From Dyella acidiphila (GTDB taxonomy: Bacteria > Pseudomonadota > Gammaproteobacteria > Xanthomonadales > Rhodanobacteraceae), in NCBI RefSeq assembly GCF_014863405.1, contig NZ_JACZZA010000003.1, forward strand, positions 124,001-188,000: a stretch of 64,000 nt of DNA, read 5' to 3'. This document shows positions 45,344 through 53,704 of this stretch, piece after piece. The notes under the pieces were generated by a model. That model had not been told where the DNA came from, did not search any database, and was given only the letters and a program-made list of their open reading frames with translations. Position 1 is the stretch's first letter. Every line of letters starts with the position of its first letter. The translations under genes and the position numbers were made by a program.

Positions 45344-45967
45344 TCAGTGGTTTTTTGCGTGCACACGCCGTTGGCGGCGACGCCAGCCAAGTACCAGCAA
45401 CAGCACGAGCACCACGCCGCCGAGCACCCACAAGCTGCTCTGCCCGCGATGCACCCACATCAGCAACCACTCGCGCCGGTTCGCGCCGAAATACCCCAGG
45501 TACACCCAGAACGGCACACTGATCAGCGCCGCCATGCCATCCAGCAACAAAAAGCGCCAGAAGCTGACGCGATGGCTGGCGCCGGCCGTGATGTACACCG
45601 CGGTACGCATGCCCGGCAGAAAGCGCGCAAAGAACATCAGGCGATTGCCGTAGCGGGTGAACTTGTCCTGCATCTTGGCGTAGCGGCGCGGCGGCATCAG
45701 CAGTGCAATCGGCTTCCACTGCAGGATATGCGCGCCGTAGTGATGGCCAAGCAGGAACATCGCCGCATCGCCCAGCAGTACGCCGACCATGGTGACGCCG
45801 GCCATGATGTGCACGTTGGCGTAGCCCAGCCCGGCGATTGCGCCGCCGGCCACCAGGGTGATGTCCTCCGGCAGCGGAATGCCGGCGCCGCACAGCATCA
45901 GGGCGATAAACACCGCTGCGTAGCCGTGGTCGGCGAAGACCGCGATCAGGCGTTCAAGCAGATCCAT
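45344..45967 (-). CDS. DedA-family membrane protein
   Basis: 207 aa, SNARE-associated/DedA (VTT) fold. The signatures GAGIPLPEDITLVAGG (residues 27-42) with the conserved Pro/Glu, a membrane-re-entrant region, and FARFLPGMRTAVYITAGAS (about 113-131) with the essential Arg residues are present. DedA proteins act in undecaprenyl-phosphate or phospholipid flipping and membrane homeostasis. A basic tail RRRQRR ends the protein. It starts 34 bp after the dnaG stop on the same strand, so it may be read through from the rpsU-dnaG operon; the tandem repeats lie behind it. Confidence 0.88.
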   Translation of the reverse strand: MDLLERLIAVFADHGYAAVFIALMLCGAGIPLPEDITLVAGGAIAGLGYANVHIMAGVTMVGVLLGDAAMFLLGHHYGAHILQWKPIALLMPPRRYAKMQDKFTRYGNRLMFFARFLPGMRTAVYITAGASHRVSFWRFLLLDGMAALISVPFWVYLGYFGANRREWLLMWVHRGQSSLWVLGGVVLVLLLVLGWRRRQRRVHAKNH

Positions 45968-46001
45968 CGACGGTCCTGGTTGTCGGTGGGCGGGGCGGAC
46001 A

Positions 46002-47738
46002 TCATGGCGCCGCGGTCGGTGCGGGCGCGCGCGCGGCGAGCAGTTCGCGCAATTCGGTTTTTTCGGCGTTGTCGAGCGTGCCGTTGCGGCTCTTGGCGAC
46101 CAGTTCGTCGCGGCGCTGGTCGATGACCTGCTGCTGCATGCGCGCGAGTGCGTCGAAGAATTCCAGCCGCTGCGTTTCCGGTTCGCCCACCGCAGTGGCG
46201 GCCATCAGCTTCTGCAGCGCGGCGTATTCCTCGCGTTCGGCGAAATGTTCCACCAGCATCGCCGGATTGATGCCGGGACGCGCACGTGCGGTATCCAGCA
46301 ACTCGGCCAACAGTTCCACACCAGGTTTGTTCAAGCGCAGAAAGCCGTAGGGCCGTTCCACCTGATCGGCAATGCCGGGCTGGGCAAGCAATAGCGAGAT
46401 CGCGCTGCGCACCAGCGAGCGTTGCACGGCGACCGGACGCTGCACCGGTCGCCGCGCCGCTGGCTCGGCTTCCAGCACCGCGCGTGCACCGCTGCGTTTT
46501 TCCAGCTCCTGCGCCATCAGGTCGCGGAAGGCGCCATCGGGCAGGCGTGCGATCAGCGGGCGGGCGCGTTCGGCCAGGCGTGCGCGGCCGTCGAGGCTGG
46601 CCATGTCAACGTCGTGCGACAGTTCGTTGAAGAAGTATTCGGACAGTGGCGTGGCTTCGCGCAGGCGCTTTTCGAAACCGTCCTTGCCTTCCTTGCGCAC
46701 CAGCGTGTCCGGATCTTCGCCATCCGGCAAAAACAGGAAGTACGCCTGGCGTCCGTCACGCAAACGCGGCAGCGCCGATTCCAGCGCCTTCCAGGCGGCC
46801 GAACGGCCGGCGCGGTCGCCGTCGAAGCAGAACACCACATCGGCTGCGGCGCGGAACAGCACTTCGGTATGGTCGGGCGTGGTGGCGGTGCCCAGCGTGG
46901 CCACGGCAATCGGCAGCCCGGCCTGATGCAACGCGATCACGTCCATATAGCCTTCCACCACCACGATGCGCGCCAGGTTGCTGTTGGCTTGCTTCACCTG
47001 CCACAGCGCGAACAATTCGCGGCCTTTGTGGAACAGCGGCGTTTCGGGTGAATTGAGGTATTTCGGACCTTGTTCCGATTGCAGCACACGGCCGCCGAAG
47101 GCGATCACGCGGCCGCGCCGATCGAGGATCGGAAACATCAGCCGCTCGCGGAAGCGATCGTATTTGTTGCCGCGCTCGTTGCTGGCGACCATGCCGGCTT
47201 CGGTCAGCAGCTGCATGCGGCGGTCGCTGGTGCCGAGGCTGCGGATTACGCCGTCGAAGCCCGCGGGCGCCCAGCCGATACGGAAGCGCGCCATGGTGGC
47301 CGCGTCCAGGCCGCGCTTGCTGCAATACGCCTTGGCCTCGGTGCTTTTCGGCAGCTCGTTTTCGTACCAGCGCGCCGTGGCGTCGAGCACGGCGTAGAGA
47401 TCGGTCTTGTCTTCGCGCGGGGCGTTGTCGCGCGCGCCTTCGTACGGCACTTTCAGGCCGACCGATTGCGCCAGTTCTTCGACGGCGTCCGGAAATTCCA
47501 GCCGCTCGTAATCCATCAGGAACTTGATCGCGCTGCCGTGCGCGCTGCAGCCGAAGCAATGGAAAAACTGCTTGGCCGGGCTGACGTAGAACGACGGCGT
47601 GCGCTCGTTGTGGAAGGGGCAGCAGGCGGTCCATTCGCGCCCGGCCTTTTTCAGCGGCACGCGCCGCTCGATCACGTCGACGATGTCGACGCGAGCGAGT
47701 AGTTCGTCGATGAAGCTGTCAGGGATGCGGCCGCGCAT
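46002..47738 (-). CDS. dnaG: DNA primase
   Basis: 578 aa, normal DnaG length. The zinc-binding domain has the CHC2 ligands C40, H43, C61 and C64 (CCPFHNERTPSF and HCFGC). The TOPRIM/RNA polymerase domain shows VVEGYMDVIALHQAG and FDGDRAGRSAAWKAL with the metal-binding acidic residues, and the upstream basic motif ERLMFPILDRRGRVIAFGGR. A C-terminal helicase-binding domain follows. It makes RNA primers at the replication fork. It lies downstream of rpsU and yqeY as in the macromolecular synthesis operon, but rpoD, usually next, is not here; dedA follows. Confidence 0.96.
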   Translation of the reverse strand: MRGRIPDSFIDELLARVDIVDVIERRVPLKKAGREWTACCPFHNERTPSFYVSPAKQFFHCFGCSAHGSAIKFLMDYERLEFPDAVEELAQSVGLKVPYEGARDNAPREDKTDLYAVLDATARWYENELPKSTEAKAYCSKRGLDAATMARFRIGWAPAGFDGVIRSLGTSDRRMQLLTEAGMVASNERGNKYDRFRERLMFPILDRRGRVIAFGGRVLQSEQGPKYLNSPETPLFHKGRELFALWQVKQANSNLARIVVVEGYMDVIALHQAGLPIAVATLGTATTPDHTEVLFRAAADVVFCFDGDRAGRSAAWKALESALPRLRDGRQAYFLFLPDGEDPDTLVRKEGKDGFEKRLREATPLSEYFFNELSHDVDMASLDGRARLAERARPLIARLPDGAFRDLMAQELEKRSGARAVLEAEPAARRPVQRPVAVQRSLVRSAISLLLAQPGIADQVERPYGFLRLNKPGVELLAELLDTARARPGINPAMLVEHFAEREEYAALQKLMAATAVGEPETQRLEFFDALARMQQQVIDQRRDELVAKSRNGTLDNAEKTELRELLAARAPAPTAAP

Positions 47739-47773
47739 GATCCGGCTAGTCTAGCCGGAGGGCGGCTGCTTGA

Positions 47774-47950
47774 TCAGAGCAGATGGATCAATCCGATCAC
47801 CGCCAGCATCACTACCAGGAAGATCACCACGAAGATCGCGAACAGCACCTTGGCGATGGTGGCGGTGGCGCCGGACAGCGAACCGAAGCCCAGCCAGCCG
47901 GAGATCAGCGAGACGAGGCCGAAGATGATGGCCCATTTGAGCAGGTGCAT
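47774..47950 (-). CDS. DUF1328 (YtjA-like) small membrane protein
   Basis: 58 aa from ATG 47950. Two helices: LLKWAIIFGLVSLISGWLGF and the segment TIAKVLFAIFVVIFLVVMLA, linked by GSLSGATA, the standard DUF1328 pattern. Members are small inner-membrane proteins of unknown function, often stress-induced. It lies between yqeY and dnaG on the same strand, an unusual insertion into that operon. Confidence 0.82.
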   Translation of the reverse strand: MHLLKWAIIFGLVSLISGWLGFGSLSGATATIAKVLFAIFVVIFLVVMLAVIGLIHLL

Positions 47951-48051
47951 GCGTTTCTCCGTCCAAGATCGCGCACGGGCGCGGTGGCGTGAGCCTAGTT
48001 CAAACGGCAGGGCGGTGAACATGCCGTCACCGCCGGGTTGCGCCTGGGCGA

Positions 48052-48498
48052 TCAGCCGCCCAGCTTGGCCTTGATGCGGGCCGAGACCTGGCCCATGTCG
48101 GCCCGGCCGGCGACCTTGCCCTTCACCACGCCGACCACCTTGCCCATGTCGCGGGCGCTGCTGGCACCGGTTTCGGCGATGGCGGCGTCGATCAGGGCGT
48201 CGACCTCGGCCTCGCTGAGCTTGGCCGGCATATAGGCCTCGATCACCACCATTTCGGCGCGCTCGACGTCGGCCAGGTCCTCGCGGCCGGCGGCGCTGTA
48301 CTGGGTGACCGAGTCCTTGCGCTGCTTGAGCATTTTTTCCAGCACGCTCAGGACCTGGGCGTCGTCCAGTTGGATGCGCTCATCCACCTCGCGCTGCTTG
48401 ATTGCGGCCAGGACCAGGCGGATCACGCCCAGGCGATCCTTGTCGCCGCCGCGCATGGCGGTCTTCATGTCGTCAGTGAGCTGTTCTTTGAGGCTCAT
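48052..48498 (-). CDS. GatB/YqeY domain-containing protein
   Basis: 148 aa, a free-standing YqeY domain, as found in the C-terminal tail of GatB. The typical start MSLKEQLTDDMKTAMRGGDKDRL, VIRLVLAAIKQREVDER, and GKVVGVVKGKVAGRADMGQVS with a terminal IKAKLGG are visible. It may bind tRNA; the function of the stand-alone protein is not established. It is commonly found between rpsU and dnaG, as here. Confidence 0.9.
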   Translation of the reverse strand: MSLKEQLTDDMKTAMRGGDKDRLGVIRLVLAAIKQREVDERIQLDDAQVLSVLEKMLKQRKDSVTQYSAAGREDLADVERAEMVVIEAYMPAKLSEAEVDALIDAAIAETGASSARDMGKVVGVVKGKVAGRADMGQVSARIKAKLGG

Positions 48499-48533
48499 GG
48501 GAAGACTCCTTTACGGAAAGCGGAAAGCACAAA

Positions 48534-48558
48534 GCCGACGTTGCGGGGCAACGTCGGC
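48534..48558 (-). terminator. Hairpin between rpsU and yqeY
   Basis: GCCGACGTTGC (48534-48544) and GCAACGTCGGC (48548-48558) make a perfect 11-bp stem with a three-base loop. On the minus strand it is followed by TTTGTGCTTT. It would end part of the rpsU transcripts and let rpsU outproduce yqeY and dnaG. Confidence 0.65.
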
Positions 48559-48674
48559 CAGTGCAGGTACCTGCTAGCGACAGCGGCTGCGGATCAACGC
48601 GCCTGGCTGACGGCCTTTGAGGGTTCGGCGCGGATGGCGCCCGAACGCATGCTCCGCCCGGAGGCGGGGCGGAC

Positions 48675-48890
48675 TCAGTACAGGCGGGTCTTGCGGGAAA
48701 CGTCGCGCGACAGACGGCGCAGATGACGCTTCACGGCAGCGGCGCGCTTGCGCTTGCGTTCCTGGGTCGGCTTCTCGTAGAACTCGCGCTTGCGGGTCTC
48801 GGCGAGCACGCCGGCCTTTTCACAGGTGCGCTTGAAGCGACGCAGGGCGAGTTCGAACGGCTCGTTCTCGCGAACTTTTACGCTGGGCAT
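48675..48890 (-). CDS. rpsU: 30S ribosomal protein S21
   Basis: 71 aa, the usual size. [20 protein letters not shown] and [25 protein letters not shown] and a strongly basic C-terminus are diagnostic. S21 is a small-subunit protein that helps base-pairing at the start of mRNAs. It is the first gene of the rpsU-yqeY-dnaG set and is divergent from tsaD. Confidence 0.96.
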   Translation of the reverse strand: MPSVKVRENEPFELALRRFKRTCEKAGVLAETRKREFYEKPTQERKRKRAAAVKRHLRRLSRDVSRKTRLY

Positions 48891-49092
48891 GGAAACTCCG
48901 GGTAGTAAACGGGCCCGCTGAACCGGGCGAGCCGCAAAGTATAGCCGCAGGCGTGGATGAATTTCAAAGGCGTCGAAGCGATTTCGGCGTAAAACATGCG
49001 CCCCCCGCCGTTTGCCGATACCATTTCGCTTTCGCGCGGCTTCGATTTTCGCCGCTGTGCGACCCACTTTGTTCCCGGTTCCCGCCACGAGC

Positions 49093-50145
49093 ATGCCCTT
49101 GCCCGCCACCCCGCGCCCCATTCTCGGCATTGAAACGTCCTGCGACGAAACCGGCGTGGCTCTGCTGCGCTGGGAGCCGCAGGCGCCGGGGCAGGGCCTG
49201 CTGGCGCATGCCCTGTACACCCAGATCAAGCTGCACGCCGATTACGGCGGGGTGGTGCCGGAGCTGGCCAGCCGCGACCACGTGCGCAAGCTGCTGCCGC
49301 TGGTGCGCGAGGCCCTGGCCCAGGCCGGGCTGACCCCCGCCGATCTGGGCGGCGTGGCCTACACCGCCGGCCCCGGCCTGGTCGGGGCCCTGCTGGTCGG
49401 CGCCGCCACCGGCCGCGCGATGGCCTGGGCGCTGGGCGTGCCGGCCATCGGCGTACACCATATGGAAGGGCATCTGCTGGCGCCGCTGCTGGAAGAGGAC
49501 CCGCCCGAAGCCCCGTTCGTGGCCCTGCTGGTGTCCGGCGGCCATTCGATGCTGGTGGAAGTGCAGGCGGTGGGCCGTTACCGGATTCTGGGCGATACCT
49601 TGGACGACGCGGCCGGCGAAGCCTTCGACAAGACCGCCAAGCTGATGGGCCTGCCATATCCGGGCGGCCCCGCACTGGCCAAGCTGGCGGCCAGCGGCCA
49701 GGCGGGACGATTCCGCTTCTCGCGCCCGATGACCGACCGCCCCGGCCTGGACTTCAGCTTCTCGGGCCTGAAGACCCAGGTGCTGCTGGCCTGGCGGCAG
49801 TCGGACCAGAGCGAGCAGACCCGCGCCGACATTGCGCGCGCTTTCGAGGAAGCCATCGTCGACACGCTGCTGATCAAATGCCGCCGCGCGCTGGCCGAGA
49901 CGGGCGCGCGTCGACTGGTGATTGCCGGCGGCGTGGGCGCCAACCGGCGGCTGCGCGAAGAACTGGCCGCGGCCGGCGTCAGCGATGGCTTCAAGACGTA
50001 TTTCCCGCGCCTGCAGTTCTGCACCGACAACGGCGCCATGATCGCCCTGGCCGGCGCGATCCGGCTGGCGCACGGCCAGCAGCAGGACGAATCGGTGCAG
50101 GTGTTCCCGCGCTGGGACCTGCAGACCCTGCCGCCCGCGGCCTGA
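49093..50145 (+). CDS. tsaD: tRNA N6-adenosine threonylcarbamoyltransferase
   Basis: 350 aa ASKHA-fold enzyme that, with TsaB and TsaE, transfers the threonylcarbamoyl group to A37 of ANN-decoding tRNAs. Seen: [21 protein letters not shown], the metal-binding HHMEGH (about 122-127), [29 protein letters not shown] and [14 protein letters not shown]; the C-terminal CTDNGAMIA is intact. ATG 49093 is the family start; upstream in-frame sequence adds unconserved residues. It is divergent from rpsU, a conserved arrangement. Confidence 0.96.
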   Translation: MPLPATPRPILGIETSCDETGVALLRWEPQAPGQGLLAHALYTQIKLHADYGGVVPELASRDHVRKLLPLVREALAQAGLTPADLGGVAYTAGPGLVGALLVGAATGRAMAWALGVPAIGVHHMEGHLLAPLLEEDPPEAPFVALLVSGGHSMLVEVQAVGRYRILGDTLDDAAGEAFDKTAKLMGLPYPGGPALAKLAASGQAGRFRFSRPMTDRPGLDFSFSGLKTQVLLAWRQSDQSEQTRADIARAFEEAIVDTLLIKCRRALAETGARRLVIAGGVGANRRLREELAAAGVSDGFKTYFPRLQFCTDNGAMIALAGAIRLAHGQQQDESVQVFPRWDLQTLPPAA

Positions 50146-50185
50146 ACGCGGCACTATTCCCCTCTTCGCCGTTACGTTGCCGCCT

Positions 50186-50545
50186 ATGGATATCGTTTTT
50201 ATCGAAGACCTGCGCATCGATACCGTCATCGGTATCTACGACTGGGAGCGGCGCGTGCGCCAGACACTGTCTTTCGATATCGAAATGGCCTTCGACAACA
50301 CGCTGCCTGCGGCCAGCGACGATATTGCGTTGACGCTCAACTACAAGGATGTGTCCAAGCGTTTGATGGCCTATGTCAGCGAATCCAGCTTCGGCCTGGT
50401 GGAAACGCTGGCCGAGCGCTGCGCGGCGATCATCCGCGAGGAATTCGGCGTGGCCTGGGTGCGGTTGAAGCTGTCCAAGCCCGGCGCGGTACGCGGCGCC
50501 AAAGCCGTGGGCGTGTGCATCGAACGCGGCCAGCGGCCCGGCTGA
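50186..50545 (+). CDS. folB: Dihydroneopterin aldolase
   Basis: 119 aa from ATG 50186; a TTG nine bases earlier is possible. It converts 7,8-dihydroneopterin to 6-hydroxymethyl-dihydropterin and glycolaldehyde in folate synthesis. MDIVFIEDLRIDTVIGIYDWER, LNYKDVSKRL, FGLVETLAERCA with the pterin-binding Glu, and VRLKLSKPGAVRGAKAVGV with the catalytic Lys are all in place. Its stop overlaps the folK start (TGATG). Confidence 0.93.
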   Translation: MDIVFIEDLRIDTVIGIYDWERRVRQTLSFDIEMAFDNTLPAASDDIALTLNYKDVSKRLMAYVSESSFGLVETLAERCAAIIREEFGVAWVRLKLSKPGAVRGAKAVGVCIERGQRPG

Positions 50546-51027
50546 TGGCGCGCGTCTATTTGAGCCTTGGCTCCAACCAGGAGCCGCATCGCTATCTGCG
50601 CGCCGCGCTGGATGAATTGCAGGCGCGCTTCGGCCGGCTGGATATCTCGCCGGCTTACCGCAGCGCGGCGGTGGGTTTCGATGGGGCGGATTTCATCAAT
50701 CTCGCCGTCGGCATGGATACCGATCTCGACCCGATGCCCTTGAACGACTGGCTGCACGCACTGGAAGACCGCCATGGGCGCCGCCGCGACGTGCCGCGCT
50801 ATGCCGACCGCACGCTCGACGTGGATATCGTGCTGTACGACGACCTGATCACCCAGGGCCCCGGGCACCTGGATATTCCGCGCAAGGAACTCAAGCACGC
50901 CTTTGTGCTGAAGCCCTTGATGGATATCGCCCCGGCCCTGCGCCATCCGGTCAGCGGGCGCAGCATGGCCGAGCTGTGGACGGCGTTCCCGGTCGAGAGC
51001 GAGCCGCTGACGGTCGAGCCGCTCTAG
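50545..51027 (+). CDS. folK: 2-amino-4-hydroxy-6-hydroxymethyldihydropteridine diphosphokinase
   Basis: 160 aa HPPK. It transfers pyrophosphate from ATP to 6-hydroxymethyl-dihydropterin. VYLSLGSNQEPHRYLRAAL, DFINLAVGM, HGRRRDVPRYADRTLDVDIVLYDD (with the two Mg2+-binding Asp) and IPRKELKHAFVLKPLMDIAP are visible. It overlaps folB by one base, so the two act in sequence from one mRNA. Confidence 0.94.
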   Translation: MARVYLSLGSNQEPHRYLRAALDELQARFGRLDISPAYRSAAVGFDGADFINLAVGMDTDLDPMPLNDWLHALEDRHGRRRDVPRYADRTLDVDIVLYDDLITQGPGHLDIPRKELKHAFVLKPLMDIAPALRHPVSGRSMAELWTAFPVESEPLTVEPL

Positions 51028-51100
51028 CGCCCCGTTGCGCGGCACCGGCCCTCCCATCAAGCTAGCCGCACGCAGGATCACACACAGGGGAGGGCTTGGA

Positions 51101-51961
51101 ATGGCCGGCAAATTTGCACGCAGTTGGGCGTTGCTGAAGGCGAGCGCGGATGTGTTGCGCTCGGATAAATCGCTGCTGATGTTTCCGTTGATGTCGGGTA
51201 TCTGCACGCTGCTGGTGGCGGCGACCTTCTTGCTGCCGGTCGGCATCGAGGTGCTGGCCGACGAGCGCATCCGTGCCTATGGCGTGGCGCATCAGCTGTC
51301 GCCGCTGCATTACGCCTTTCTGTTCTTGTTCTATCTGGCGCAGTACACCGTGATCATCTTTTTCAACACCGCGCTGGCGGCGGTGGCCACCGCACGCTTG
51401 CGCGGCGATGAGGCGGATGTGAACTATGGTCTGGCGGTGGCGCGTTCGCGCTTCGGCACCATCCTGGGCTATGCGGTGATCGCCGCGACGGTGGGCGTGA
51501 TTCTGCGTTCGCTGCAGGAACGCCTGGGCTTGATCGGCCGCCTCGTAGTCGGCCTGATCGGCCTGGCCTGGACGGTGGCCACCTTCCTGGTAGTGCCGGT
51601 GCTGGCCAATGAAGAAGTCGGCCCGCTGGAAGCGGTGAAGCGCAGCGTGGACATGCTTCAGCGCACCTGGGGCGAGAACCTGGTGGGCAATGTGGGTATC
51701 GGCCTGGCCTTCGGCATCATCACGACCGCGGCGGTGCTGGTGTCGGTGCTGCTGGTGATGGGCGCGGCGGCATCGCAATCGCTGTCGCTGCTGGTAGTCA
51801 CCCTGACCATCGTGGTGATCGGCCTGGCCTTGCTGGGCATGATCCAGTCGTCGCTGCAGGGCGTGTACGCGGTGGCCTTGTATCGCTATGTGGACGAGGG
51901 CGAAGGTGGTGCCGGCTTCGACCAGCAGGTGCTGCAGCAGGCGTTCCGCTCCAAGTCCTGA
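51101..51961 (+). CDS. DUF6159-like polytopic membrane protein
   Basis: 286 aa; ATG 51101 with AGGGGAGGG upstream. The start, FARSWALLKASADVLRSDKSLL followed by a hydrophobic LMSGICTLLVAATF segment, and five or six further helices match a family annotated as DUF6159 or glycerophosphoryl-diester-phosphodiesterase-like membrane domain. The soluble loop LANEEVGPLEAVKRSVDMLQRTWGENL is conserved in such proteins. The function is unknown. It lies 73 bp after folK and ends at a shared hairpin with the opposed pteridine reductase gene. Confidence 0.75.
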   Translation: MAGKFARSWALLKASADVLRSDKSLLMFPLMSGICTLLVAATFLLPVGIEVLADERIRAYGVAHQLSPLHYAFLFLFYLAQYTVIIFFNTALAAVATARLRGDEADVNYGLAVARSRFGTILGYAVIAATVGVILRSLQERLGLIGRLVVGLIGLAWTVATFLVVPVLANEEVGPLEAVKRSVDMLQRTWGENLVGNVGIGLAFGIITTAAVLVSVLLVMGAAASQSLSLLVVTLTIVVIGLALLGMIQSSLQGVYAVALYRYVDEGEGGAGFDQQVLQQAFRSKS

Positions 51962-51972
51962 GCGGCTTGCAT

Positions 51973-52001
51973 GTCGCTGCGCAGCTGGCCTGCGCAGCGA
52001 C
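51973..52001. terminator. Convergent hairpin between the membrane protein and pteridine reductase genes
   Basis: GTCGCTGCGCAG (51973-51984) pairs with CTGCGCAGCGAC (51990-52001), a perfect 12-bp stem with a five-base loop, in the 45-bp gap between two converging genes. There is no long T-run. Confidence 0.6.
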
Positions 52002-52006
52002 AATAT

Positions 52007-52753
52007 TCAGATCGAGACCGAGCGTCCGCCATCCACGCGGATGATCTGGCCGGTGACGAACGTTGCATCGCGCAGCAGCCACAGCACCGCGACGGCGACA
52101 TCTTCCGGCGAGCCGTCGCGACCGAGCGGCGTGCGCGCCAGCATCGCTTGCTGATCGTCGTAGGCCTTGCCATCGCTGGGCCACATCACCGCGCCCGGTG
52201 CGACGCCGTTGACGCGTACTTCCGGGGCCAGATCCAGCGCCAGCGTGCGCGTCATCGCCGCCAGCGCGCCCTTGGCCATCACGTAGATGGGATGTTCGGC
52301 GATGGCGCGTTCGGCATAGATATCCACGATATTCACGATCGCGCCATGTGCGGCGCGCAGCGACGGCAGTGCGGCCTGGGCCAGGAAAAACGGCGCCTGC
52401 GCGTTGGAGGCGAACAGTTCCTGCCACTGCACTGCGGTGGCGCTGCCGATCGGCGTGGGATAGAACGCGGAGGCGTTGTTGACCAGTGCGTCGAGGCGCC
52501 CGTAGCGCGCCAGCGTGTCGTCGACCAGGCGCGGCAGCGCATCGATATTCGCCAGTTCGGCCTGCACCACCAGCACGCTGTCCGCCCGTTGCGCGCGCAG
52601 TTCATCGGCGAGTGCGGTGGCTTCCTGCACCGAATGCCGGCAGTGCAGGGCGAGGTCGTAGCCCGCGGCATGCAGGGTGCGTGCAATCACCGCGCCGACG
52701 CGCCTGGCGCCGCCGGTGATCAAGGCAACCGGGCGCGGATGGGTGGGACGCAT
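52007..52753 (-). CDS. Pteridine reductase-like SDR
   Basis: 248 aa; ATG 52753 with AGGAG seven bases upstream. SDR fold with TGGARRVG in place of the usual TGxxxGIG, the hallmark of pteridine reductases (PTR1/FolM type) that reduce dihydrofolate or dihydrobiopterin with NADPH. NNASAFYPTPIG near 92, then VDIYAERAIAEHPIYVMAKGAL giving D-x3-Y-x3-K, with Asp in place of the usual Ser as in PTR1, support this. It lies beside folB and folK, converging with them, which fits a role in the tetrahydrofolate or tetrahydrobiopterin pool. Confidence 0.85.
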   Translation of the reverse strand: MRPTHPRPVALITGGARRVGAVIARTLHAAGYDLALHCRHSVQEATALADELRAQRADSVLVVQAELANIDALPRLVDDTLARYGRLDALVNNASAFYPTPIGSATAVQWQELFASNAQAPFFLAQAALPSLRAAHGAIVNIVDIYAERAIAEHPIYVMAKGALAAMTRTLALDLAPEVRVNGVAPGAVMWPSDGKAYDDQQAMLARTPLGRDGSPEDVAVAVLWLLRDATFVTGQIIRVDGGRSVSI

Positions 52754-52816
52754 GCGTTGACTCCTGCACGACAACAGTGATGGCGCAGCTTGCCGCAAAC
52801 GCCGCGCGCCGTCACA

Positions 52817-53512
52817 TCAATGCGGGCGCGTGGCGGGAATCTCGCGCGCAGTGGCCTGGATCGGGTGGTCGCCGCTGTCGCTGGCGATCTCGCTTTTCAG
52901 CATGGCGATGGCGGTGGCGGCAACCTGGCGCGTGTCGTAGTAAGCGTAGCCGCCCACGCCGATCGCACCGATCACCGGCATCCAGCGCGACAAACCTTCG
53001 CCCAGTGCACGCTGCGTCACTTTCACGCCGATCTGCTTGGCGACGCGCTCGATCATGCTGTAGGACAGGCGCCGGAAAATCAGCCGGTCGCCCAGGCGCA
53101 CCACCAGATCGCGAAATGCTTGCGCGGAGGTGTGGCGAAACAGGCACCACAACATCTGCTCGCGGCCCAGCTCGGCATGCTTGCCGTAGGCGGCGGCGAT
53201 ATCGCTGACCAGCTGCGCCTGGATTTTCCAGATCGAAATCAGCTCGGGCAGAATCGTCAGCCAGCCCAGCGGCCCCGGCGGCAGCGCCAGCGAACCGGCG
53301 GTGATGGCGGCGCGCTGCGCGGCGCGGCGCGCCAGCTTTTGGGCCTGCGCTTCCGGGTCTTCCTCGCTGCGCACCTTGCTGTCGGGGATCTGGCTGATGA
53401 AATCCAGGATCGCCCGGGTGACCCGGTTGCTGGCGTCGTCCTGGCCGATCACGGCCGGCAGGCTGGCGCCCGACGCGGTCTGATTGGGAACGGTCTGCTT
53501 GGGCTCGGTCAT
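52817..53512 (-). CDS. EcsC-family protein
   Basis: 231 aa; ATG 53512. A polar N-terminus (residues 1-60) is followed by the EcsC pattern LARRAAQRAAITAGSLALPPGP-type Gly/Ala/Pro-rich segment, ILPELISIWKIQAQLVSDIAAAYG and a C-terminal MPVIGAIGVGGYAYYDTRQVAATA glycine-rich region. EcsC-family proteins are probably membrane-associated; their function is not known. It is on the same strand as, and 63 bp before, the pteridine reductase gene. Confidence 0.82.
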   Translation of the reverse strand: MTEPKQTVPNQTASGASLPAVIGQDDASNRVTRAILDFISQIPDSKVRSEEDPEAQAQKLARRAAQRAAITAGSLALPPGPLGWLTILPELISIWKIQAQLVSDIAAAYGKHAELGREQMLWCLFRHTSAQAFRDLVVRLGDRLIFRRLSYSMIERVAKQIGVKVTQRALGEGLSRWMPVIGAIGVGGYAYYDTRQVAATAIAMLKSEIASDSGDHPIQATAREIPATRPH

Positions 53513-53632
53513 GCCGTGCTCCCTGTCGAAACGTCCGCCGATCATAGGCCGCCTATGTGGCCGGCTGATGAGGGCGGCATGAACCCGCAAATCGCCAGGC
53601 ATGACTTCTGGGAGGGGCGTACAGGTGTGATG

Positions 53633-53650
53633 GGAATGTTATAACATATC
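53633..53650. promoter_or_regulatory. Zur-box-like operator upstream of a TonB receptor gene
   Basis: GGAATGTTATAACATATC contains the perfect palindrome ATGTTATAACAT. It differs at two positions from the zinc-repressor consensus I recall for the Agrobacterium group, GATATGTTATAACATATC, and shares the ATGTTATA half of the gammaproteobacterial consensus. It lies 55 bp before the receptor start. Confidence 0.6.
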
Positions 53651-53704
53651 GGTCTTCGGCCCCTTGGCCGACCCTTATAACAACATCCGCCCCGGTACCC
53701 CTGC

